This document shows positions 1 through 7,540 of a stretch of 64,000 nt of DNA, piece after piece (the first letter of the stretch is position 1; each line of letters starts with the position of its first letter). The stretch spans positions 248,001 to 312,000 of the forward strand of contig NZ_CP137134.1 of assembly GCF_033095785.1 (NCBI RefSeq), in the 5' to 3' direction. Source of the stretch: Nitrosospira sp. Is2 (GTDB taxonomy: Bacteria > Pseudomonadota > Gammaproteobacteria > Burkholderiales > Nitrosomonadaceae). The notes below the pieces were generated by a model that was given only the letters and a program-made list of their open reading frames with translations, did no database searches and was not told the DNA's origin. Made by a program: the position numbers and the translations under genes.

Positions 1-1097
1 GACGTCCGGGCAATTCTATAAATGCCGGAGAGCGGGGTAAGATCGCTAATGCCTTCCGCGCCATAGATTTGCACTGCCGAGTCCGAAGCAATGCAAAGTG
101 CTTGCGACGCGGCGATTTTCGCGACATTGATCTGGACATCATTTGGACATCCCCCGTCAACGCCGCGGGCAGCGACTCGAATCAATTCCCTCGCACTTGC
201 TATGGATTGGTACGCCGTGACGAGGTGTTGGCGGACCAGCTGTTTTTCATGCAGTCGCGCGGAGAGGCCACGGCCGGAATTTATCCGGGCGCCCATGAGA
301 TCGAAACATCGTTGGGCCAGTCCTATCCAATTCATCGAGCGTAGCAGCCTCCCCCTTCGAAGGCGTCGGCTCATCAAATCCATCCCGCCGCCACTGGATC
401 CCAAGAGGTTGCTCTCAGGGACCTCGACCTCTGTGAAAGACATCTCGCCCTGACCGAGGAAACGACCCAATATCGAGATTTGGCGCTCGACCTTGTATCC
501 GGGTGTATCTGTCGGGACCAGAATCATGGAGTGTGACTTGCCGAGTGGCAAATCTTCCCCGGCGGTGCGTGCCAGGACCGTAACAAAAGTGGCGCGGTCT
601 GCGTTGCCAACAAACCATTTTCTGCCGTTGATCGTCCAATTCCCGTTTTCGAACTGTGCGGTCGTCGATATCAAGCCGGGGAACGATCCACCATGTCCCG
701 GTTCAGTCATCCCGTAAGCCGGAATGGCTTTCCCCGCCGCCATTGGTTCAAGGAAATTTTTACGGATTTCGTTGGTACCAAATTCCAAGAGCATATGCGC
801 ATCCAATGCGGAATGGCTCCCAAGAATTGCCGGAGAGAATTCCGAACGCCCTTCCTGTTCGGCAACGATAAGGTACTCTTCAAGCGATGCCATCTTTCCG
901 CCATGAGACAATGGGTAAAACAAGCCCCACAGCCCGGCAGATCGGGCTTTTTCGGTAAGCTCGGATTGCAATCCCGCGGCCAGATCTCCGCCATCGGCCA
1001 ACATTGGTTCATGGGGAAGGATTTGCTCATCGACGAAGCCTCTCACCTCTACCGAAAGGGATCGCGCCAATTCCATACAGCGCGGTTGTGTTTTCAC
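1..1097 (-). CDS. Acyl-CoA dehydrogenase family protein (partial, C-terminus outside window)
   Basis: This open frame runs from a GTG at 1097 to the window edge without a stop, about 365 residues. It shows the acyl-CoA dehydrogenase flavin/substrate signature AYGMTEPGHGGS followed by NGRKWFVGNADRATF, and a later helix region QIYGAEGISDLTPL that matches the family's C-terminal FAD-binding part. These flavoenzymes oxidise the alpha-beta bond of acyl-CoA thioesters. The GTG overlaps the stop of the upstream ligase (GTGA), so translation is probably coupled; an ATG seven codons on (1076) is the alternative start. The ligase and CoA-transferase neighbours suggest a CoA-bound or carrier-bound biosynthetic substrate rather than ordinary fatty-acid breakdown. 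Family assignment is firm; the substrate is unknown. Confidence 0.85.
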   Translation of the reverse strand, partial: MKTQPRCMELARSLSVEVRGFVDEQILPHEPMLADGGDLAAGLQSELTEKARSAGLWGLFYPLSHGGKMASLEEYLIVAEQEGRSEFSPAILGSHSALDAHMLLEFGTNEIRKNFLEPMAAGKAIPAYGMTEPGHGGSFPGLISTTAQFENGNWTINGRKWFVGNADRATFVTVLARTAGEDLPLGKSHSMILVPTDTPGYKVERQISILGRFLGQGEMSFTEVEVPESNLLGSSGGGMDLMSRRLRRGRLLRSMNWIGLAQRCFDLMGARINSGRGLSARLHEKQLVRQHLVTAYQSIASARELIRVAARGVDGGCPNDVQINVAKIAASQALCIASDSAVQIYGAEGISDLTPLSGIYRIART

Positions 1098-2764
1098 AAC
1101 TGATTCGCCAATTGGACAAGGCCAGCTTTGGCCGTGTAGTTGCTGAACTCCACCTCGGCAGATAACCGCTTCTTATCGATTTTTCCTGCCGGACTGAGGG
1201 GCAGTTGGCGGTAATAGCGCAAATATTCCGGCAATTTATTCGTATCCAGGCCCTTCTCATGCAAGTAACGAGTGAATTGGGATAGCGATGGGCGTTCAAT
1301 CCCATCCTTCAATGCCAGGCAAAGGCAAACCCGATGGCCAACGTCCGGATCGGCTACAGGTACACAGGCAGCGCTGACAACAGCCGGATGGGAAACGGCG
1401 ATGTTTTCGATTTGGGCAGGACTGATATTGAGACCACCGCGAATAATGATGTCTTTCTTGCGCCCGGATAGCACCAGATATCCATCATCATCGATAAAAC
1501 CAAGGTCACCGGTAAAAACCCAGCCATCCGCGTCTCGATATAGCGCATCCAGGTCAGGAGCATTCACATATTGCATAGGACTTATCGGGCCTCTGGCAGC
1601 TATTTCTCCGACACAACCTTGGGGAACCTCCTTCTTCTCGTCATCTACTATCCGGATAGAGCAAACCTCCGGGTTAGGCCTCCCGGCCTTGCGAGAAACC
1701 GTTTCCAAATCATCATGAAGGGTAGTGTGGCAATTAACACCGTCCGCAGATCCGTATAAACTGATAAAGCCACATCGAAACGCCTCGGTACATCGTCGGA
1801 TTGACGTCTCGTCAATTTTCGCTCCACCACTAATAATAGCGATCAGACTGGACGTATCCGCTTTTGATAATGCCGGATCAGCGGCGATGCGTTGGAACAT
1901 GGTGGGAACACCAAAGATGTAGGTCGGCTTCAATTCGGTGATACTTTGAATGGCAGCGGCGACGTCGAATTGACGCAGCAGAACCACGGCTCCGCCGAGC
2001 CAGGATAAAACACCGAATGTTGCGGTTGAACCGAATGCCGTGCCCAGCGGCACCAGATAGAGGCCCCTGAAAGCACTGCCATCGACGTGTATTCGTTGCA
2101 GAAAACGTCCTCGTCCACCAATCAGCGCGTTGTGGGAATAAGCAACCCACTTTGGCTCGGATTCTGTTCCGGACGAGATCAGCAGCCGAACGGGGAGGTC
2201 GGGGGAAACGGTGGGTAATTGGCTTGATTCAATCGGCTCGGCTCCAAACAGGCTATCCATCGTATGCCAGCCGTTTCGCTCTTCCCCATCCACAATGAGA
2301 ACACGGAGCGACAACAGAATCGGCCGTATCGACTCAATAAGTTCACACAGGTCAACCCCGGCGTATTCATGCTCAACAATAATTACGCGCGCGGCACACC
2401 GTCTTAGCAATGACACAATCTCAAGGCGCCCACGCCCTGGGGGAAACGGTGCCACAATCGCTCCTATTGCAGCGGCAGCGAGATCGATCGCGCAACCATG
2501 CCAACCATTCTGGAGCTCATAAGCGATGACATCTCCGGAAACAACTCCCACTGCTTTGAAGCTGGTTGCAAGACGACGCACCCTGTCTAATAGTGCTGCG
2601 TAAGTGATCGTCTCATCAAACGATACGACCGCAGGGCTGTCAGGGTTCTGACATACATGTTCGCAAAACAGCTGGTATACGGATTTATTTGGATAGATCC
2701 CATTTAGGGTCCACTCGCGGCGAACTTCAGCAGGAACCATGTCTACGATGCCCGAATGATTCAT
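1094..2764 (-). CDS. AMP-dependent acyl/aryl-CoA ligase (ANL superfamily)
   Basis: A 556-residue adenylate-forming enzyme that would activate a carboxylic acid as acyl-AMP. The phosphate loop is present in a variant form (ISSGTESEPKWVAYS instead of the usual SGTTGxPKG), followed by YGSADGVNCHTT, GWVFTGDLGFIDDDGY, the hinge region SGRKKDIIIRGGLNISP, and the C-terminal catalytic lysine motif PLSPAGKIDKKRL. Length is normal for the family. Its ATG overlaps the stop of the CoA-transferase gene by 4 bp and its stop overlaps the dehydrogenase start. In the context of a ThiS-like carrier, JAMM protease and MoeZ homologue, it may activate the acid that receives sulfur. The substrate cannot be read from sequence. 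Confidence 0.9.
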   Translation of the reverse strand: MNHSGIVDMVPAEVRREWTLNGIYPNKSVYQLFCEHVCQNPDSPAVVSFDETITYAALLDRVRRLATSFKAVGVVSGDVIAYELQNGWHGCAIDLAAAAIGAIVAPFPPGRGRLEIVSLLRRCAARVIIVEHEYAGVDLCELIESIRPILLSLRVLIVDGEERNGWHTMDSLFGAEPIESSQLPTVSPDLPVRLLISSGTESEPKWVAYSHNALIGGRGRFLQRIHVDGSAFRGLYLVPLGTAFGSTATFGVLSWLGGAVVLLRQFDVAAAIQSITELKPTYIFGVPTMFQRIAADPALSKADTSSLIAIISGGAKIDETSIRRCTEAFRCGFISLYGSADGVNCHTTLHDDLETVSRKAGRPNPEVCSIRIVDDEKKEVPQGCVGEIAARGPISPMQYVNAPDLDALYRDADGWVFTGDLGFIDDDGYLVLSGRKKDIIIRGGLNISPAQIENIAVSHPAVVSAACVPVADPDVGHRVCLCLALKDGIERPSLSQFTRYLHEKGLDTNKLPEYLRYYRQLPLSPAGKIDKKRLSAEVEFSNYTAKAGLVQLANQL

Positions 2765-4653
2765 CTGAAACTCCAGGGAGAATTCACGCTCGTATAAGAG
2801 CCAGGACTCAAGCCCGGCTGCAGATATGCTATGTTCTGCAGGTCAGCCAGGTTTTCGATAACCACAGCTGAAGGAACGCATGCATCTTCCAGCACTTCAG
2901 CCCATTCAGTAGCGGTTCTTGACCGGAACAAAGAGTCCAGGTGCGCCTCAAAATCGGCCGTTTCAGTATCCGTGTCGATTTCAAGAGCCTCAGCTAATCG
3001 CATTAACGTTGCTACATCGCAACATTCAACGGCGATTTTTCCCTGCTTGGTGTCATAGATTTTGTCGATAATACTTTTTGAGGTTTCGAAAGTAGTGGGC
3101 ATGTTATATACCTCACGGAAATCATCCGCACACAGAAGCGTGGCGGCGCTCATCAGCGAGGAAGTGACTTTCGCACCAACCTTATTCATACAACGATTGA
3201 GCAGTGCGATGGTAATCCCCTGGGCTGCAACGACCCCTCCGAGTACATCCAATACCGTAAATAGAGAGCCGCCATGATTCCCTGAAGTGTCCGCGATCTT
3301 TCTGGCAACCCCGGAGTAGGCTTGAGTCATGAAATCCGTGCCGGGTCTTGAGTTCAAGGGGCAATGAGCCGCCCTGTCTGTCGCCCAACCCGCGGCGTAG
3401 GCATAAATCAAGGAAGGATTAACCGCAGCCAGGTCTTCATCATCCAGATTTAACAGCACCGCTTTACCGGGCGCCCAGTTATGCAGAAACACATCCGCAT
3501 CCCGCACCAGTTCCTTGATTTTCGCTTGTCCAACGGGAGACTTGATATCCACTTCCTCAATAGTTTTAAGACGGTTAAGCGCATGGAATCGTGCCGAGCA
3601 ACCCTCCGCCATTGGCGGCATACCTCGCAGCGGGTCTCCACCCGGCGGCTCGATCCTGATAACTGTTGCGCCCAGAAGTGCGAGAAGATGTCCCGCGAGA
3701 GGACCTTGAATTCGCCGACAGGATTCGATGATGGTCAGCCCGCTTAACGGCAGGTCACCGCTGGCCCGGGTTGATGCCCTGCTGTCCGGACTTCTCTCGT
3801 AAAGGAACTCCCAGGGTCCCTGGAGCCAAACGTGCCTGCAGTCGTCATCCTTCGCTCTGTCGTCAATGGATCGTATGGGACAGATTGACATGCCAGTACG
3901 AGCACATACTTGTGAAATATGCTGGTAAGAAAGATCTGATATCGCGCTGACTAGTTCATCAGGCAGAGGAGATATGGCTTTAGCATATCGCAGCAGAAAA
4001 GCGGCCCATCCCTTGCCGGCCACTGCTGAACTCACACCGACCTCGGTCCAGAATTTCTGCCAAGGGCCGACATCCAGCGTTTCGATTTCAAAGATGATAC
4101 CGTCCGAAGAAACCAGGGGAAGACAGGGGGTATGGGAGGTGTTGTCCGGCAACAGTACTTCCGGAGACTCGCACACTGTTGCTCCCGCTATATACTGTCC
4201 CAGGCTTAATAGCGCTGCCGCTGCCATCGAAACGCTGCTGTGCCGTATGGGCAGGCCGCGTAGCTGACCGATTGAAGCCGCAGCTCCACCTTGAAGCGCC
4301 AGCGCGGCCGTTAAGGTCGAGACGTAGTTCAACCCCAGAGGCCGGTATTTGCCACTTGCTCGACCATGCACCGACATAAGCCCACATGCCGCCTGCATAA
4401 TATTTTCAGTCATAAACGCTTGCCTGGATGCGTCGCTCCATTTATCGACGACGCATACGATAGGCTGGGTATGCGGGGTCTTGAATTCAAAAGATAGCGC
4501 GCGATTTTCCGCAGGGCTTTTGCTCGACTCAATTTGCATGCCCAGTGCGGTGGACTGGTAAAGCAGTGAGGACGCGATAGCAGCGAACTCCGGACTATGA
4601 CCATCGAATGGACCGGTTATCCCGCAACCGGTTAAGGCACGGTTCATATTCAT
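2761..4653 (-). CDS. CaiB/BaiF-type (family III) CoA-transferase, two-lobed 630-aa form
   Basis: The second half carries family III CoA-transferase signatures: LSGLTIIESCRRIQGPLAGHLLALLGATVIRIEPPGGDPLRG, and RPGTDFMTQAYSG with the conserved Asp expected to form the acyl-aspartyl intermediate. The first about 290 residues look like a degenerate second lobe of the same fold (GLNYVSTLTAALALQGGAAASIGQLRG) without a clear catalytic Asp. Most family III enzymes are about 400 residues, so this is a fused or duplicated form. Start ATG overlaps the sulfur-carrier stop (ATGA) and the stop overlaps the ligase start. It may move CoA onto or off a pathway intermediate; this is inference from context. Confidence 0.82.
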   Translation of the reverse strand: MNMNRALTGCGITGPFDGHSPEFAAIASSLLYQSTALGMQIESSKSPAENRALSFEFKTPHTQPIVCVVDKWSDASRQAFMTENIMQAACGLMSVHGRASGKYRPLGLNYVSTLTAALALQGGAAASIGQLRGLPIRHSSVSMAAAALLSLGQYIAGATVCESPEVLLPDNTSHTPCLPLVSSDGIIFEIETLDVGPWQKFWTEVGVSSAVAGKGWAAFLLRYAKAISPLPDELVSAISDLSYQHISQVCARTGMSICPIRSIDDRAKDDDCRHVWLQGPWEFLYERSPDSRASTRASGDLPLSGLTIIESCRRIQGPLAGHLLALLGATVIRIEPPGGDPLRGMPPMAEGCSARFHALNRLKTIEEVDIKSPVGQAKIKELVRDADVFLHNWAPGKAVLLNLDDEDLAAVNPSLIYAYAAGWATDRAAHCPLNSRPGTDFMTQAYSGVARKIADTSGNHGGSLFTVLDVLGGVVAAQGITIALLNRCMNKVGAKVTSSLMSAATLLCADDFREVYNMPTTFETSKSIIDKIYDTKQGKIAVECCDVATLMRLAEALEIDTDTETADFEAHLDSLFRSRTATEWAEVLEDACVPSAVVIENLADLQNIAYLQPGLSPGSYTSVNSPWSFR

Positions 4654-4955
4654 TTTATATGCGGGAAGCGAACAGGCTCGGCTTGCCCGCCGGCGACAGC
4701 GGGCAAAATGGTCAGCGAATCGCCATCCCGCAATTCTGTTGATAACCCTTTACCAAAACGAATGTCGTCATCGTTTACGTAAATATTGATGAAACTGTGT
4801 GCCGTGCCGTCGGTTATCAGCCTTTCTTTCACGCCAGGATACTGGTGCTCTATTTGATCAATGACTTCGAGAACGTTGACACCAGAAATTTCAATCCGCT
4901 TCTGATTATTGGTGAGCGGTCTGAGTATGGTTGGGACATTTACTGTGATAGGCAT
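4650..4955 (-). CDS. ThiS/MoaD-like sulfur-carrier protein with C-terminal extension
   Basis: A 101-residue beta-grasp protein of the ThiS/MoaD/CysO group, with the typical FINIYVNDDDIRF and LRDGDSLTILPAVAGG segments. Carriers of this group end in GlyGly, which is adenylated and converted to a thiocarboxylate. Here GlyGly is at residues 89-90 and is followed by eleven more residues (QAEPVRFPHIK), so the protein must be trimmed before it can carry sulfur. A JAMM protease and an E1-like activator are encoded 0.7-1.1 kb upstream in the same direction, as for QbsE/QbsD/QbsC in thioquinolobactin synthesis. An AAGGAAT ribosome-binding site precedes the ATG. Confidence 0.85.
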   Translation of the reverse strand: MPITVNVPTILRPLTNNQKRIEISGVNVLEVIDQIEHQYPGVKERLITDGTAHSFINIYVNDDDIRFGKGLSTELRDGDSLTILPAVAGGQAEPVRFPHIK

Positions 4956-5063
4956 AGCTATTCCTTTTCGATTTTATGATCACAAAACCCGGAAACTACG
5001 GTGGAGGCGAGCTCGCAAAACCGGCTTCAACTCAAGCCGACGCTCCGTTACGATTGGTAAACC

Positions 5064-5555
5064 TCACATGTGATGGTGGTCATGTGCGTCCTTGCTCCCG
5101 GCCTGGGGCTTGGCGGCGTTCTCTTTCCTGGCAGTCTTGGCCGTGGCCTTGAGCGGGATAAAGCGGACGGTCGTGACTTCCTGTCCGGGAAGGTCAACGA
5201 ATACTGTGACCACTGTCTGGGGAGCAACAGAAAAATCCCCGTTACCCCTTAGCATGTTTTCTCCCGCCGGTTCCAGCTTGATAGAGGTCTTATCCTTGCC
5301 CTTGCCGATTTGAACGTTTGCCTTGCCACCGCCCCCCTCGGTGCTCAACGGACGGTCTGCATGATCCATTACATAGAGCACGATTTCCTTATCCTTGGCG
5401 ACGAGCTCCAGGTGGTAAGGGCCAGCCATTCGCGTTTGCCCACCGTGCGCCGATTCCCTGGAATCGAAATATGCTTCATCGTGGGCTCCGGCAAACATTG
5501 ATATCCCTGACAGTAAAACAGCGACAAGTAACGCGACGGCTCTTGATTTACTCAT
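5064..5555 (-). CDS. Secreted protein with His-rich C-terminus, copy A (unrecognised family)
   Basis: The start chosen is the ATG at 5555, preceded by AGGGAAGGACG; the frame stays open further upstream but that part looks non-coding. The product is about 163 residues with a clear signal peptide (MSKSRAVALLVAVLLSGISM... cut near FAGA-HDE). The mature part has GGQTRMAGPYHLELV and YVMDHADRPLS and ends in DAHDHHHM, which suggests metal binding. A paralogue with the same layout lies at 32157-32651. I do not recognise a named family. Its position between the JAMM and sulfur-carrier genes suggests a periplasmic role in handling a metal, perhaps copper; this is inference. Confidence 0.75.
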   Translation of the reverse strand: MSKSRAVALLVAVLLSGISMFAGAHDEAYFDSRESAHGGQTRMAGPYHLELVAKDKEIVLYVMDHADRPLSTEGGGGKANVQIGKGKDKTSIKLEPAGENMLRGNGDFSVAPQTVVTVFVDLPGQEVTTVRFIPLKATAKTARKENAAKPQAGSKDAHDHHHM

Positions 5556-5616
5556 TTTTCGTCCTTCCCTTGGGGATACGTATAAATCGGCTCGGTTTGT
5601 TGCGCGGGTCATACAA

Positions 5617-6060
5617 CTAGGCAACCATCGACAATTCCCATTCTGTTTTATAGGAACCCAACATCCTCACTCGTTCTTCGGTCACCGTCCCGTCCACGAT
5701 GCGGAAGCTGCGGATTTCTTCTGTATATGCCGGCTCTGTAGGAATAATGACGTAATGAGACGCCGGCTCCGTTGCATACTGGACATCTGTACGGCTGGGG
5801 TAGGCTTGCGTATGGGTGTGCGAATGGTAGATAACAATGGGCTCCTCGCCTCGCATCTCCATAGTTCTCCACACCTGAAGGTGCTGCTGCGGGTCGAATT
5901 TAAAAAAGGTTTCCGACTGGGCTACATTACGCATCGGAATCAAGCGAAGCGGAAGATTTGAACCGGCGGGTCCGGCGATGATTCCACAGGTTTCAATAGG
6001 GTGATCTTTATGTGCTTGAGCAAGCATCGCTTCAACAAGTTTGGCGTGTATGGTCAGCAT
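5617..6060 (-). CDS. JAMM/MPN+ metalloprotease (Mov34 family)
   Basis: A 147-residue protein with a complete JAMM zinc site: Glu23 in ETCG, then H79-S-H81-x7-S89-x2-D92 (HSHTHTQAYPSRTD). Bacterial proteins of this size cleave after the GlyGly of ThiS/CysO-like carriers or release their products (QbsD, Mec). The ATG at 6060 has an AGGAGTTG site 8 bases upstream and is preferred over the frame's earlier ATG at 6099. It is encoded between the MoeZ homologue and the carrier protein, whose C-terminal tail is the likely substrate. Confidence 0.9.
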   Translation of the reverse strand: MLTIHAKLVEAMLAQAHKDHPIETCGIIAGPAGSNLPLRLIPMRNVAQSETFFKFDPQQHLQVWRTMEMRGEEPIVIYHSHTHTQAYPSRTDVQYATEPASHYVIIPTEPAYTEEIRSFRIVDGTVTEERVRMLGSYKTEWELSMVA

Positions 6061-6241
6061 AATTTTCAACTCCTGAGTAGTAGGTTCATTGAATGACAAA
6101 CAGAATTTTCGTGTCGGAGAGACGGGACTTTTTAAACATGACGGATTGTCGATACCGAATGACTCTCGGGAAATGCAAAAAATGTGATGCGTGCGTGACT
6201 AAGTCAGTAAAAGTGAAGGCCGTAACCGCTTCCCGGCTCAG

Positions 6242-7414
6242 CTAATAGCTCGGCAATGAGCGGTCCACATCCCTTATCCACGCCAGAATTCCTCCGTCCA
6301 GGCTCTTTACGTTTGTAAAGCCATGTTTTTGCATTTCCGTCAGAACATCCCTGGAACGCATGCCCATCTTGCAATGAAGGATGATGAGATCCTCTTTATT
6401 CAGCCTGGATAAAGTTTCTTCCGTCATGATCTTGTTTTTAGGAATATGGTTTGCACCTTCAATACGAACAATGTTCCATTCTTCGATTCCTCGGACGTCA
6501 ATGAGCTGCATCTCCATGCCGCTTTCCCGCAGTTGTTTCAAGTCCAGTGCACTGATTACCGGAACATTTGTTTTATTGTCGGAAGCGGGTTTCCCCGATC
6601 CGCAAAATTCCTGATAATCGATCAATCCCGTTATAGGAGTTCTTATCGGCGCCCGCCGCAGGGGAATGAATCTATACGTCATATCCAGCGCATCGTAAAC
6701 GGCGAGGCGGCCAAGCAAAGTTTCACCTAGGCCGGTGATCAATTTGATTGCTTCGGTCGCCATAATTGCGCCGATCGAAGCGCAAAGGATGCCTAGTACG
6801 CCGCCTTCGGCACATGAAGGGGCCATTTCAGATGGAGGCGGTTCGGGATACAGGTCTCTATAGTTAAGGCCCAGTCCGCTCGGCGCGTTTTCCCAGAAAA
6901 CCGAAGCCTGTCCCTCGAACCGAAAGATTGATCCCCAGACATACGGCTTTCCTGCAAGTACACAGGCATCATTCACAAGATACCGGGTCGCGAAGTTGTC
7001 CGTTCCGTCTATAACGAGGTCATAGCCCGAAATTATCTCGATGGCATTAGTTGCTTCCAGGCGTTCGTTATGAAGCTGAACATGAACATAAGGGTTCAAT
7101 TCATTGACCGAGTCCTTTGCGCTCCTGGATTTGAAACGGCCGACATCCGATTGCCCATGGATGATTTGTCTTTGCAGGTTCGATTCGTCGACGATATCGA
7201 AATCAATAATTCCTAATGTCCCAACCCCGGCTGCCGCGAGATAGAGAAGTACGGGCGAGCCAAGTCCACCTGCGCCTATTACCAGGACCTTACTGTTCTT
7301 GAGACATTTCTGCCCTTCCAGGCCGAAATCGGGAATGAGGAGATGTCGACTATAACGAGCAATTTCATCTTTACTTAGCTCTCCTGAAGGACGTACTAAC
7401 GGTAACAGTTGCAT
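6242..7414 (-). CDS. MoeZ-type E1-like adenylyltransferase with C-terminal rhodanese domain
   Basis: About 390 residues. The N-terminal ThiF/MoeB domain has GAGGLGSP near residues 47-54, IDFDIVDESNLQRQ and the conserved SCAEGGVLG. A rhodanese domain follows from about residue 287, with active-site loop CKMGMR. Such proteins adenylate the C-terminal glycine of a ThiS/MoaD-like carrier and transfer sulfur to it as a thiocarboxylate. The ATG at 7414 is chosen because GGAGG lies 5 bases upstream; an ATG four codons earlier overlaps that site. It lies 127 bp downstream of the TonB receptor and upstream of the JAMM gene, in one direction. Confidence 0.92.
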   Translation of the reverse strand: MQLLPLVRPSGELSKDEIARYSRHLLIPDFGLEGQKCLKNSKVLVIGAGGLGSPVLLYLAAAGVGTLGIIDFDIVDESNLQRQIIHGQSDVGRFKSRSAKDSVNELNPYVHVQLHNERLEATNAIEIISGYDLVIDGTDNFATRYLVNDACVLAGKPYVWGSIFRFEGQASVFWENAPSGLGLNYRDLYPEPPPSEMAPSCAEGGVLGILCASIGAIMATEAIKLITGLGETLLGRLAVYDALDMTYRFIPLRRAPIRTPITGLIDYQEFCGSGKPASDNKTNVPVISALDLKQLRESGMEMQLIDVRGIEEWNIVRIEGANHIPKNKIMTEETLSRLNKEDLIILHCKMGMRSRDVLTEMQKHGFTNVKSLDGGILAWIRDVDRSLPSY

Positions 7415-7540
7415 TAAAACCTCCATGTTTTAAAACTAAAGCTCGGCACTTATATCGGGCACTAATACATTTCCGACAAAAATAATTTTTTGTACTTTCC
7501 TTCACTCTTAAATTAAATGCTCAGTCATATCAGTCTCAGT

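Noticed and set aside
69..453. Plus-strand open frames at the window start
   Set aside because: They are shadows of the partial acyl-CoA dehydrogenase on the minus strand, which has clear family motifs.
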